64,000 bases of DNA from a virus: positions 1-64,000 of IMG/VR virus record IMGVR_UViG_3300020469_000020. The stretch is one strand, 5' to 3'. Positions 28,901 through 38,076 of the stretch are shown piece by piece; positions within the stretch are counted from its first letter, which is position 1; each line of letters opens with the position of its first letter. Made by a program: the position numbers and the translations under genes. The notes below the pieces were generated by a model. It saw only the letters and a list, made by a program, of their open reading frames with translations, was not told where the DNA came from and did not search any database.

Positions 28901-30048
28901 AAAGATATCTCATCACGAACAGTAAACGTACCTGTACCCATATACAAACCAGTTGTATTGGCATCAACTAAATTATCTGAAGCTTCTACTGCATTTGAAT
29001 ATACCCAAGGAGTAGATACCCAACCTTTTCCTGCAGCTATGGGATCATTTTGTTGTGTATAACTTGGAACATCATTATGTCTAGTTGAAGATACATCTAC
29101 TTTAACTTCTCTAAATGCTACATTTGATGTTGTAAGTAGTTCTTGGTCGGCAGCAAAATTTTCTAACAATTTAAAACTAATATCTTTGTTAGTAACATCA
29201 ATTGTTAGTATATTTCCGGTAGGTGCTTTTAATTGAAGAAGACTATCTAAAGTATGATGTACTTTATAATAACCAGCATCTTGTACTGTTCCCTTTTGTA
29301 TAAAAAGACCGGCATCTAAAGGAGTGTAAACATCATTCTTATTTACAACTATATTTTTATCTTCAACAACAAGCTCGGTAACTTCTAGAGTTGTTTTATC
29401 TCCAAGTACAGTTAGATCACCTCTTACTATTAAATCTTCTGTTACTTCTAAATTACCTGTAATTTTTGTGTTTCCTGTTTGAACAATATCACCAACAAGT
29501 GTTAGTGTTCCTGTCATGTCCATATCAGCAGCAACAGTTACATCATTGTTAAAATATGATAAACCGTCTACTTTTAAAACACTTGAAGGATGAAATGTTG
29601 TTAGTGCATAAAAGTTTGCTAAATCTTTAAAGTCCGCTTTTCCATTAAGTACTAATGAACCATCAACCGTAACAACTGTTCCTTGAGCAAAATTTACATT
29701 ATTTCCAAATTGAGCAGGACCTTGCACACTCATTGTTACTGCAGAAGATAAACTAAATTGTGTGCTATTGATTGTTATCGGAGAATTAGTTGGAGATGAA
29801 TATGGATTACTTGAACCAAAAACCATTTGTTCAGCAAATACACTGTTTGCACCAAAACTGCCGTGTTCATTTCTATAAACAATAGTTCTTGGTTGATTGT
29901 ATGCAGTGGAGTGATTTACTTCTAACCTTATCTCATTATAATTTGCAAGCCATGATCTATGATGGTCATTAAGAGTGACATCTCTTCTTTGTGGAGGACG
30001 ATGTGGTCCACCATCTACACTTTGTGGCTTAACATTTAATACGGACAA
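25951..30048 (-). CDS. Large tail fibre with S74 chaperone domain
   Basis: This protein of 1365 residues uses a TTG start at 30048. The choice is supported by a full AAGGAGGT ribosome site four bases upstream, which overlaps the previous gene's stop. Residues ~205-235 contain VRGDLTVLGDKTTLEVTELV, the fibre segment shared with the genes at 5846 and 60069. A central region has degenerate repeats around LNETTKTI. The C-terminal ~85 residues are an S74 intramolecular chaperone (DRNYKENITDMSNALDKIDL, VGVIAQEIEEVIPEAI, VNYDKIIPLLIECIKELKQ). It is a trimeric fibre directly downstream of the DUF4815-like baseplate gene, with which it is probably co-translated. Confidence 0.85.
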   Translation of the reverse strand: MSVLNVKPQSVDGGPHRPPQRRDVTLNDHHRSWLANYNEIRLEVNHSTAYNQPRTIVYRNEHGSFGANSVFAEQMVFGSSNPYSSPTNSPITINSTQFSLSSAVTMSVQGPAQFGNNVNFAQGTVVTVDGSLVLNGKADFKDLANFYALTTFHPSSVLKVDGLSYFNNDVTVAADMDMTGTLTLVGDIVQTGNTKITGNLEVTEDLIVRGDLTVLGDKTTLEVTELVVEDKNIVVNKNDVYTPLDAGLFIQKGTVQDAGYYKVHHTLDSLLQLKAPTGNILTIDVTNKDISFKLLENFAADQELLTTSNVAFREVKVDVSSTRHNDVPSYTQQNDPIAAGKGWVSTPWVYSNAVEASDNLVDANTTGLYMGTGTFTVRDEISLVSKGKPEMFLDYHGNVGFGTRYPVSDLHLFDNEPSFTISTNNYTSNATIAFTDFSERVDDAGMYMSFDANTGCGILELTTESYNTELKISVGGHQKTPEISITDDRVNLNDDLFVYGDGYVQDNLIVDDTLYVRKHKVGVNVTTPAHELDISGTIQGDSDLILNGTEPFVLIGAVTSLEPMGRSGIAIQEDSPLIQLSTTELNYRHGSIVQFNDSVNDSNWVIGTSKNGDKLDLGKSFARTANTPEYGLDEYYGETLLRFSEDDQAEMYLQSDTSNAALTLNTRTNGIHLYLGEQNSLLTTPRSTLAYGANAPSSVVQWHGSSSTMGELSYFPNGNDDSEFGSFRFSRTDGTVNQGVPNAKVGANQFYANDKIGISQTTPTAELHITKNYSEALLETEDNDTFIKLSTNDSTSEAILKGEHTSGSSHFQLKASNPASLDLVSGTHSLKHTANNVSQEIKIDLSETTTPSSYIMKTVSGQNDLTVTRPGMTYNVNLADTNQIIKEDKQTPTMQRISEINETNKTIYLTSKSASLEKRFDLNETTKTITELNTTANLKRTSSLNETTKTIVHESNVHSIQDISTITNNDIIHRSVLAANKLYNLEIGQTENNLKLTRETSDFDVTINSNDLKLKLLNGNNNLQLHNEAVGNSSMMFTGDRFTFKRDSVALFNAYENYIDFVNPVNFKTDVLVEGALTANNGVTFPSNNPNNKIEFNLTSSEGTNNNSNTPLTNYIKWTCNTDEAEIFFASGGDANTISWGDTSETVSSSRVVTKTGDNGTEGIEFKSSTKELLFLDHQYIYGNVPIMQTHAGTLIEYENTNKWLLKDKSNNDGIYWNKGSGAYSFSSNLTEYTSTENANNQIVFTRGGVGKASVDLDTGSIRSAGDLVADNDIIGFVTSDRNYKENITDMSNALDKIDLIRGVEFDWKENPSGYHGHDVGVIAQEIEEVIPEAIRTGANGQKQVNYDKIIPLLIECIKELKQKL

Positions 30049-30058
30049 ACTTACCTCC

Positions 30059-33000
30059 TTAGTTATCTAATGCTAAAATACGAATATTTTCTGTCACTGG
30101 AATTTGTACTGGATCGGAAGATGTGAAACACACTTTTACTTGAAAGTATTTAAATCTAGAATCTTGCACAGAATCTCTACTTGTTTCAAATTCTAAAGTT
30201 TTAGCAAGATTGTTATTTGAGTATTTATCAGCAATATTTGTTTTTAATTCCATGATTTTAAACTCTTGATCATTAAATGTACTAAAATCACTAGAACTAT
30301 CTAACACACGATAATAAACAAATACTTCATTTGTCCTCTTCAATATACTATCCATTTGAACATATAATTGCATAGCTTCAAAATTATCTGCTAATGTAAC
30401 TACTGGTGAAAAATATCTATTTGAAACATTACCTGTTTTACCTTTAACAACATCAAATTCTGTTACAACATCAACTTCTATTTTACCTGATCCAAAGAAA
30501 ATTTCATTTTTAGTAATTGATGTAGGTACATTTGCTCCACTATAATTTTCAAAGACGTTTGTAGTGGTGTTAAATGTTTTTATAGATAGTGTATAATCTT
30601 TTACATGTAGTAAAAAGTTTGGATCTGAAAAGAAATTTGTAATAGTACCATTAGTGTTTACTACAAGTACACAAGTTCTAGTATTGACATTTGTAGGATC
30701 ATTTTCAGTCAATGTGATTTGTACAATATCATTTTTGCTTGCACTAATATCACTTCTTGTGATTTGTATGTTTTCCTGTTTCATTTTACCATCATCAATC
30801 AAGTGTTCAATGCTTGTGATGGATAGACGATCTAAGTCAATCATTGGAGTGAACTTATCGTTACTTGATCCTAATTTAACATTCAATTCCAAATCAGATT
30901 GAGTAAATGCTTTTCTATGACTTAAAGATTCAGTTGTGTTTTGTACAAGAGATGTATAAAGAGTATCCCTTGCTGTTTCATCAAAATTTCTTGCTTTAAA
31001 CTCGTATTTAACTGAAGTGTTTGTCAAGTCCAATGAATCTGCATTAACTCTCATTTTATCAGCTATACTACTGTAATCACTATCTGTGCTTCTTAATAAC
31101 ATTTGTTTTTCAGTAGTATCAAATATTGCTCTAAATAGTTCAATTTGAAGTACATCAGTACCATGAGGAGTTAAACTTCCCTTTGCAACATAATTTTCAA
31201 CAAATATAGTTTTATCTGGATTAGCAGTTGTATAAACATTCAGAGATTTTTCGCTTCTAAATGTTACTGCATATTCTTTATTAGCTGAAATGAAAACTGG
31301 AACATCAAAATTTATATCTACATTTCCATCTGTTGGACTAGGTATATCTGTAATTATTTCACTGAATGGTAAAACTAAAGATGGTGAAATATTGCCATTA
31401 ACAATTGGTCTTATAGTTGTTATTAATTTACCTCCTCCGATTACACCAGATATCATTTGTATTTTTGCTGTTATTTTAGAAATAAAGCATGAAGAATCTA
31501 AAACAAAGGTTTGATGTAATGGAGAAACAACTCTTGATGTGCTATTAAGTATAAATGTTTTATCGTCAATATAAGGAACTGCAGTATTTGTGTTAGAATA
31601 AAGTTTTCTTTGTATTGGTCTGATAGATTGACAATAATTTGATTTTGTTTCTAATAATCCACTTAAATAATAATGATTAGAAGCAACTGGAACATTACCA
31701 GAGTTATCTATTATTTGTACATCTAAAGAAGTGTTTGTAGGAAAATCTCCTTCACCTATTGTAAAGTCTCCACACAACACTCCCTTACTATCTACACTTG
31801 TACTTGAAACAGATGTTGAACTTACCGTACCATTTAACTCATTTATTACGGCTGAGCTTACAAATTGATTTGAACCTATATTTGTTACATAAAGATTATA
31901 TGTAGTTCCGCTTACATATTCAATATGATTTATGGTTCCATTAGCTGTACCAACACCAGATATAGTTTGAGTAATATCATAATTTGTGTACAAAGAAATA
32001 AACTGTGAAATAGATGCAGTGCTTGTAGAATTGAATACTATTACCTGACCGTTACTTTTAGTAGCAGTTGCTCCATTTACAGTCACACTGTATGTTTTTG
32101 ATGTATCTGTATCAAGCAATTGTAATACAAAACCAACTCTTTCATTTTGAGACTTTAATGATAATGTATTGTTTAATCTTTTATCATTTATAATAGTTTC
32201 AACATTATTTTTATTGTTTATTAATTTACCTGTTTTTTGTGCTAACGTAGCATTTGCTAATGTTTGAGTTTTAGTATCTACATTTACACCAGACCAAAAC
32301 TGTTCCCAATCTCCCCATTGTGTTCCAAATGCGTTATTACCTAAAGTCTTCCAATTTTTAAATTGATTGTCTTCATTCAATAATACGTTAGGTGTGAACT
32401 GTTTGCTGTACCAATTTGTACTAAATGGATGAAGTGTCAACATTCCATTTCTAAAATTTTGTATTGCATCAACTTTTGTATTAGCTGTCGTTATCGCACT
32501 CGCTAGTGTATTAGTGTTAAGTATTGGTAAGAATGCTATATTTTTATTTAATGTTGGAAAGTTAGAATTAACAGTAGCATTTGGAGAGACTTCAAGCAAT
32601 GTATTATTTGATTTAAATGCAGGAAATAATTTCATTGCTTCTAGATCAATAGAACTTGAAAATCCTTCCATACCAACTTGTGCTATACTAAATCCAGAAA
32701 ACATATCAACAATTAATCCATTTGTAAATCTTGGATCTCCACTAGGTGTTGTTAATTTTGTTTGAATAGCCTGTAATTCCAAAGCATTTAATTGAGCAAT
32801 ATCTTCTAAGTTTTCAATGCGCTTTTGAAGCTTAGAAATATCTTTCATAGTATAATTTTTATTATCAATTAATTTATAATCAACATCTGCAAAATCAAAA
32901 GTATATGCTGGAATTTTTAAGTCATATAGCTTTACATTAAAATCTGATGGTGTGTATAAATTTTCATCTGATACTTGTAATGCTATTTCAGAAGAACCAT

Positions 33001-36000
33001 CTCCTTGCAAAGCTATAACTTTATCTTTGTTTATATAATAAGTAAAATCTAAATTTACGTTTGTGCTTACAACATCGGTTACATTCTGATATTCAGGAGT
33101 AGTACCTATTGGTCTTCTTACTGGTCTAAAATCAATTACATTTCTTAAAGGAAACTTGTTATTATCTGGATCTACATAAGTTGGTATTTTTCTATAGTGT
33201 ATATTACTATAACTATCAACTGTGAAATAATGACCATCTGTAGAATCAAAGTAATCATATTCTACCTTGAAATAATAAAAATTATTTCCACCAGCTGCAG
33301 TATTAATATTTTGTATTTCTGGTAAATCAAGATATGGTTTTAAAACAATTCTTCCATGATCGTAATAAGTTTCTCTTTGTCCTGTATCTAAATCAAAATA
33401 TGATGTTAAGTCTATTAGTGGAGAAGTTTTTCCTACTCCAACTTCAACTTTTCTTATGCGATATATATCACTATGTTTTAATTCAAAACCAGTTTGATTT
33501 TGAGAATATCTAATATCATCAAACTGAAGATTACCAGTTGCATCTACATTTACTTGGAAAGCATCGGCTGCTGTTCCACTGATAGTTTTTAAAGTCTTTG
33601 TTCTTTGTGATGGAACTATAATAGGTATAACTGCATGTACAATAAATTCATCACCAACCTGAAAATTATATCCGGCATTTAGTTGAATAGTAAATTTGTG
33701 ATTTGCATCTATACTTGCTGTACTTATAGGTATAGATTCACCTTTGTAGTATTTTAGATAATTAGTACTGCTATCATATATATTTTCAGCAGCATAAACC
33801 TTTGCATTTACAGTACCTACTGTAAACGGAGCACGAAAGTTTGTATCTATATTTGCATCGATACTAGTGCCTACAGTAGCTACAGTCCATTTATTTTGAT
33901 AAAATATACTATAATCATCAACAGCAACATTCTTTACTTCACCATCTTCACTTGAAATTATTTCTGTAAATTTTTTCTGGTCCGTTGGCGCAAATGTTAA
34001 AAGATTACCAAGTGTATCTTTTCTAACATCACCATAAAATTCAGTTCCATTTAAATAAGAACCTTTTACAATTGAATCTACGTTATAATTTTGAAAGGAA
34101 AGACTTACTATATCTCCTATAGAAAAATTAGGAGGATTACTGGCGGTAACATTACTTAGAGTAAATTCTTGATTCATTCCGTCATAATCACTAACATTCC
34201 ATTTACTTCCATTATATTCAATAAACAGTCCGTTATACACATCATCTACCATACTTAATTCCAAACTAACACCTCTAATAGTTACTGTATCATTAATAAT
34301 TGTACCTATATCAGTAACATTAAATTGTTTTGGTTGTGAAGCGAGTTGAAAATGTGAATATCTAAATTGAGAAGGATCTATTACACCTATTGATTTTGCA
34401 CGAAGTGTTCCTATTTTTGTAGAATTATATTGATAAGTATAATGATTACTATGAGAAGGTTTTGTAAATGTATAATTAGTTCCTGATATAAATTTAGTGA
34501 CATCAGTGTCTATAGTAACAGTATTTGCTGCTGTACCTGCAATTGCATTTACTTTACCATAAACTTTGAAATTACTATCAAGAGCATTTGTAATTTCAAT
34601 AAAGTCACCAACATTCAAATAAGTATTATATACACCTGATCCCAATCCGAATAGTTGTAATGAGCCAATCGGTGTGTTATTTGAAATAGTGTTTCGATCA
34701 AAAGATACCACAGTGTAACTTACAGAATTTGCTTCATATGGAGTAACTGATATTTTGTCTATTTTTCTTACTGTATAGCTTATTGTGCTTCCGCCAGTAG
34801 TTTTATTTAATACATTGTGAGTAGTATTAAGTATGGGTAATCCAGATGCTGTATTTTTTGAATGTTTTATTAATTTAAATCTTGAACTTAAATTACCGCT
34901 TGTATCTGGCGATTGAATATTTTCAAAAATAGTTCCATTTATTTCAATTCTATCATTTATACTTATTGAAAGATGAGAAGCAAAACCTGTGGAAAGTTCT
35001 AATTCAATATCATATAATTCTGAATATTGAGTACAATGTAAATCAATTGATGATAATTTATCAAATTCTAAAAAATTTTGTGTGTACCTATAATTGTAGG
35101 CATCTATATCATTATTAAATTTTAAAAAATGTAAGTTAGGGGAAACGTCAGTTTCTTCTGTAAGAGTGTTTCTTGCTTTTGTATCTTCTAATCTCGTTGT
35201 GAAACTTGTTTCATATCTGTACCCTTTAACATATGCAATACCTTTACTTAAACTATAATTAAGTTTTTCTTCATCTCTTAAATCAATAGAATTATTAAGA
35301 GTAAGTAATGCCACTCCAGATGCATCATTAAAATTATCGTAGTGAATATCACTTACTTTCATTCTATTATCTGTTTCAACACTAATAACTTTTAATAGTC
35401 TATTGTAATCAATATCAGTTCCAAACATAACATAATTATCTGCAGTCAAAGAGGTATAATTACTGTTAGTACCATCAATTGTATACACACTTTCAACACT
35501 TGAAACTAATTGTATATTACTTATTACATGAGTTCCTGCTAAAGCAGTGTCAGACTCTACATTTAATTTAAAATTATCTACAACAAAATTTCCATTAATT
35601 TCATAAGTCCTTCTGGCTAAAGTTTCTCCAAGAACACTATAGATAGGATATTTTGTTCTGAATATTAAATTTCCATTTTTAAATTTAAGTAAAGGAATAA
35701 ATTTCCAGTCTGTATCAATCTGTTTATAATCTAGATCATGTTCTTTCAGGTCTAATCTTAAAACTAATCTATCTGCACCAGGTGAATTAACATTAAAAGC
35801 GTTTTCTGCAGGATCATATAACTGTGTTCCATAAGTAGCATCATTTATGTCTACTATACTCCATATAAGTTCTACACCAACTTCTTTATTTAAATTATTA
35901 ACATTATCAACAGCATAAATATATCGTTGCTTGCTTATGTTTGTAAAATATCCAGAAACGTAAAAAATACTACTATCTATATCAGCATAACTTCCTGTTT

Positions 36001-36520
36001 TTGGAGTAACGCTTCTTAGTGTTCCAATTTCAGTTAAAGCTGTTCCGGTTTTAAAATAAACTTTTACAGTGTTTGTTGTTGCTATTGCTTGTTGACTTAG
36101 AGAATCTAAAAATTTAAGTCCGATATGCGGTGGGTAAACTACTCCATTTTCTACAAAAGCTTTTTTCATCGCAATGAAAGTACCTTCTAAAACGTCAGAG
36201 TCTGTAACTGTATCTCTAAAAATAACAGTTGTAGCTTCTGAAGTAGGTGTTAATTCTGTTTTTGCATCATCTGCCAACTCATAAAGTGTGCAGTTATCAT
36301 ATTCTAAACCACCACTAGAAGTTACAAGAGAACCATCTTTAAATATATGATCGCCAAACTTTTTAATTTGCTCATTTATTATATTCTGTAAAGAGATAAG
36401 TTCTGCAGATTGTAAGGGGTATCCTGGCTTAAAAAGTATTTGTGAAAAGTTTCTACCAGGATATTTTACAAAGTATGGACTATTAGCTATATCAGGAAGT
36501 AAAGTTTTAGATTCTGCCAT
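30059..36520 (-). CDS. DUF4815-like baseplate/tail fibre attachment protein
   Basis: This protein of 2153 residues starts MAESKTLLPDIANSPYFVKY. Residues ~20-75 (FSQILFKPGYPLQSAEL, then LQNIINEQIKKFGDHIFKDG) match the N-terminal pattern of DUF4815 proteins from cyanophages and related myoviruses. I recall these as baseplate or fibre-base proteins. The long body is beta-rich with a helical segment near residues 1210-1240 (KLQKRIENLEDIAQLNALEL). It is the first gene of the minus-strand fibre block, preceded by two late-promoter-like elements, and is the natural candidate for the base that anchors the downstream fibres. AAGGA precedes the ATG. Confidence 0.7.
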   Translation of the reverse strand: MAESKTLLPDIANSPYFVKYPGRNFSQILFKPGYPLQSAELISLQNIINEQIKKFGDHIFKDGSLVTSSGGLEYDNCTLYELADDAKTELTPTSEATTVIFRDTVTDSDVLEGTFIAMKKAFVENGVVYPPHIGLKFLDSLSQQAIATTNTVKVYFKTGTALTEIGTLRSVTPKTGSYADIDSSIFYVSGYFTNISKQRYIYAVDNVNNLNKEVGVELIWSIVDINDATYGTQLYDPAENAFNVNSPGADRLVLRLDLKEHDLDYKQIDTDWKFIPLLKFKNGNLIFRTKYPIYSVLGETLARRTYEINGNFVVDNFKLNVESDTALAGTHVISNIQLVSSVESVYTIDGTNSNYTSLTADNYVMFGTDIDYNRLLKVISVETDNRMKVSDIHYDNFNDASGVALLTLNNSIDLRDEEKLNYSLSKGIAYVKGYRYETSFTTRLEDTKARNTLTEETDVSPNLHFLKFNNDIDAYNYRYTQNFLEFDKLSSIDLHCTQYSELYDIELELSTGFASHLSISINDRIEINGTIFENIQSPDTSGNLSSRFKLIKHSKNTASGLPILNTTHNVLNKTTGGSTISYTVRKIDKISVTPYEANSVSYTVVSFDRNTISNNTPIGSLQLFGLGSGVYNTYLNVGDFIEITNALDSNFKVYGKVNAIAGTAANTVTIDTDVTKFISGTNYTFTKPSHSNHYTYQYNSTKIGTLRAKSIGVIDPSQFRYSHFQLASQPKQFNVTDIGTIINDTVTIRGVSLELSMVDDVYNGLFIEYNGSKWNVSDYDGMNQEFTLSNVTASNPPNFSIGDIVSLSFQNYNVDSIVKGSYLNGTEFYGDVRKDTLGNLLTFAPTDQKKFTEIISSEDGEVKNVAVDDYSIFYQNKWTVATVGTSIDANIDTNFRAPFTVGTVNAKVYAAENIYDSSTNYLKYYKGESIPISTASIDANHKFTIQLNAGYNFQVGDEFIVHAVIPIIVPSQRTKTLKTISGTAADAFQVNVDATGNLQFDDIRYSQNQTGFELKHSDIYRIRKVEVGVGKTSPLIDLTSYFDLDTGQRETYYDHGRIVLKPYLDLPEIQNINTAAGGNNFYYFKVEYDYFDSTDGHYFTVDSYSNIHYRKIPTYVDPDNNKFPLRNVIDFRPVRRPIGTTPEYQNVTDVVSTNVNLDFTYYINKDKVIALQGDGSSEIALQVSDENLYTPSDFNVKLYDLKIPAYTFDFADVDYKLIDNKNYTMKDISKLQKRIENLEDIAQLNALELQAIQTKLTTPSGDPRFTNGLIVDMFSGFSIAQVGMEGFSSSIDLEAMKLFPAFKSNNTLLEVSPNATVNSNFPTLNKNIAFLPILNTNTLASAITTANTKVDAIQNFRNGMLTLHPFSTNWYSKQFTPNVLLNEDNQFKNWKTLGNNAFGTQWGDWEQFWSGVNVDTKTQTLANATLAQKTGKLINNKNNVETIINDKRLNNTLSLKSQNERVGFVLQLLDTDTSKTYSVTVNGATATKSNGQVIVFNSTSTASISQFISLYTNYDITQTISGVGTANGTINHIEYVSGTTYNLYVTNIGSNQFVSSAVINELNGTVSSTSVSSTSVDSKGVLCGDFTIGEGDFPTNTSLDVQIIDNSGNVPVASNHYYLSGLLETKSNYCQSIRPIQRKLYSNTNTAVPYIDDKTFILNSTSRVVSPLHQTFVLDSSCFISKITAKIQMISGVIGGGKLITTIRPIVNGNISPSLVLPFSEIITDIPSPTDGNVDINFDVPVFISANKEYAVTFRSEKSLNVYTTANPDKTIFVENYVAKGSLTPHGTDVLQIELFRAIFDTTEKQMLLRSTDSDYSSIADKMRVNADSLDLTNTSVKYEFKARNFDETARDTLYTSLVQNTTESLSHRKAFTQSDLELNVKLGSSNDKFTPMIDLDRLSITSIEHLIDDGKMKQENIQITRSDISASKNDIVQITLTENDPTNVNTRTCVLVVNTNGTITNFFSDPNFLLHVKDYTLSIKTFNTTTNVFENYSGANVPTSITKNEIFFGSGKIEVDVVTEFDVVKGKTGNVSNRYFSPVVTLADNFEAMQLYVQMDSILKRTNEVFVYYRVLDSSSDFSTFNDQEFKIMELKTNIADKYSNNNLAKTLEFETSRDSVQDSRFKYFQVKVCFTSSDPVQIPVTENIRILALDN

Positions 36521-36570
36521 TTAAAATTCCTTTATTTTTCAGAATAATAATTATACTAGAGGGTTCTTTT

Positions 36571-36578
36571 TATTTATG
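36571..36578 (-). promoter_or_regulatory. Putative late promoter CATAAATA
   Basis: The minus-strand CATAAATA lies 50 bases upstream of the DUF4815-like gene. It is part of a 117-base divergent control region that also serves gp13. Confidence 0.5.
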
Positions 36579-36587
36579 AAAGTATTT

Positions 36588-36595
36588 TATAAATA
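36588..36595 (+). promoter_or_regulatory. Late promoter TATAAATA for gp13
   Basis: An exact T4 late consensus on the plus strand, 42 bases upstream of the gp13 ATG. It lies nearly back to back with the minus-strand element at 36571. Confidence 0.7.
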
Positions 36596-36626
36596 ATAGT
36601 ACAACGATTTTTTATTAATTTTAAAC

Positions 36627-36634
36627 TATTTATA
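36627..36634 (-). promoter_or_regulatory. Late promoter TATAAATA (minus strand)
   Basis: An exact late consensus pointing into the fibre block, immediately before the gp13 start codon. It would give the DUF4815-like gene a longer leader of about 80 bases in addition to the element at 36571. Confidence 0.5.
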
Positions 36635-36637
36635 CCT

Positions 36638-37516
36638 ATGTTAAAAACAAGAGAATCTTTAATTAATTGGGCATTGAGGTCATTGGGACATCCTGTTATT
36701 CAGATAAATGTTACTGCCGAACAACTTGAAGACCGTTTAGATGACTCTCTAGAGTTATTTCAAGAATATAGTCTTGGTGGTACAAATCGGGATTATATTC
36801 GTTACCAAGTTCAAGAAGAAGATATTTATAGACAATATATTCCTATTGATGGTTCTTCTGTCATAGGTATAGTAAGATTGATTCCTCTTTCAAGAGGATT
36901 ATTTGGTAATATTGATATAGTCTTCGATCCTATTTATCATTTACTAAATGCAGCAACTGACAGACAATGGGCAAGTATTAATCTTACATCATATACAATG
37001 TTTAGACAATATGCAGAAGTTTTAGATTTGATTTTAAAGCCAAAGCATAACATAAGATTTAATCGTTATCAAGATAAAATATTTGTAGATTGGAATTGGG
37101 GAACAAGAAATTATACACCTTCTAATATGTTAACTGAAAATAATCATAATCTATTAACAGAAGCTGACGATCCTGGAGATAGCGTAGACTATCAATTAAT
37201 GTATGAAGAAGAATTTGATGGTGGAGGAACGGCAGATATAGAGCCAGGTGATTTTATTATATTAGAATGTTTTAAAGTATTAGACCCTGAAGAGTATCCG
37301 GGAGTATATGGAGATCGTTGGTTAAAAGAATATTACAAAGCAAAAGTTAAATATCAATGGGGTCAAAACCTTTCTAAATATTCTGGTATGACGTTACCAG
37401 GAGGCGTTCAACTTGATGGTAATGCAATGATGTCAGATGCTCAAGCTGAACTAGATAAATTGAAAGAACAATTATACACAGATTACTCAGAGCCGTTAAC
37501 TTTCTTCATTGGTTAA
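36638..37516 (+). CDS. 13: Neck protein gp13
   Basis: This protein of 292 residues (T4 gp13 has 309) starts MLKTRESLINWALRSLGHPV. It contains EQLEDRLDDSLELFQEY at residues ~28-45, the conserved N-terminal motif of gp13-type neck proteins. gp13 forms a ring that, with gp14, closes the head portal after packaging and makes the site for tail joining. The C-terminal part is acidic with a Gly-rich loop (EFDGGGTADIEPGDF). An exact late promoter lies upstream, but no strong ribosome site precedes the ATG. gp14 is not adjacent here as it is in T4; it lies at 54995. Confidence 0.85.
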   Translation: MLKTRESLINWALRSLGHPVIQINVTAEQLEDRLDDSLELFQEYSLGGTNRDYIRYQVQEEDIYRQYIPIDGSSVIGIVRLIPLSRGLFGNIDIVFDPIYHLLNAATDRQWASINLTSYTMFRQYAEVLDLILKPKHNIRFNRYQDKIFVDWNWGTRNYTPSNMLTENNHNLLTEADDPGDSVDYQLMYEEEFDGGGTADIEPGDFIILECFKVLDPEEYPGVYGDRWLKEYYKAKVKYQWGQNLSKYSGMTLPGGVQLDGNAMMSDAQAELDKLKEQLYTDYSEPLTFFIG

Positions 37517-37518
37517 TT

Positions 37519-37809
37519 ATGGAATTAATTAAAAACATACAAGAATCTTTTATTTTAGATAAACTAAAAAATATGGATTATGCTAAAGATTTGTATCTTG
37601 CACTCTGTAATAATGAATGGAAAAAGAAAGATTTGACAAATACATTTTCTTTTCGTGAAGCCGCTGGAATTATAGCCGAATTAAGAAATCAAGAAGAAAT
37701 TTATTTAGACTTCTATCCTGCTTTACCTGATGAAAACTACAACAGAATAGAAGGTGATGTTACTGTAGAAATAAGAACAGATTTAAAAAAGATAGATTGG
37801 TTTTTATAA
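37519..37809 (+). CDS. Conserved phage hypothetical protein
   Basis: This 96-residue protein starts two bases after the gp13 stop. It contains YAKDLYLALCNNEWKKKDL, then FSFREAAGIIAELRNQEEIY and a final EGDVTVEIRTDLKKIDW. This pattern (ALCNNxW, (S/F)xRxAxGxIAxLRxxxEIYxDFY) is familiar from small proteins in many T4-like marine phages. No function is assigned in anything I know. Its stop is one base from that of the convergent gene, so no terminator fits between them. Confidence 0.65.
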   Translation: MELIKNIQESFILDKLKNMDYAKDLYLALCNNEWKKKDLTNTFSFREAAGIIAELRNQEEIYLDFYPALPDENYNRIEGDVTVEIRTDLKKIDWFL

Positions 37810-37810
37810 C

Positions 37811-38002
37811 TCAATCTTCTAAATCTTCTTCTATTGATTCTTTTAAAGCAATTATTTGTTTTCTATAAATATCTTTGTCACCCCAAAGCATATGTCCCAT
37901 AAAACTAACAACACTACCATCGTATTCATCTTCTAATTGTTCTTTAGACATTTGTTTTTTTAAAGACATCGCCAGACCCATTTTCGTGTTCATATAATCC
38001 AT
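37811..38002 (-). CDS. Hypothetical protein, 63 aa
   Basis: This small 63-residue protein starts MDYMNTKMGLAMSLKKQMSK and ends with an acidic helix. It is a likely real gene because an exact TATAAATA late promoter sits 46 bases upstream at 38049-38056, the same spacing as at gp19. It lies convergent to the 96-residue gene. No domain is recognised. Confidence 0.5.
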   Translation of the reverse strand: MDYMNTKMGLAMSLKKQMSKEQLEDEYDGSVVSFMGHMLWGDKDIYRKQIIALKESIEEDLED

Positions 38003-38048
38003 AATACCTCTTTTTTGACTTGACTCTTAACTAAATATCTGTTACAGT

Positions 38049-38056
38049 TATTTATA
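38049..38056 (-). promoter_or_regulatory. Late promoter TATAAATA
   Basis: An exact late consensus on the minus strand, 46 bases upstream of the 63-residue gene at 38002. It lies in the gap between that gene and the divergent RNA ligase. Confidence 0.65.
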
Positions 38057-38076
38057 AAGTTTCAAAAAAGGTGTTT

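Noticed and set aside
38071-38076. GTG start six bases upstream for the RNA ligase
   Set aside because: The GTG overlaps the AAAGG ribosome site. The ATG at 38077 is correctly spaced.
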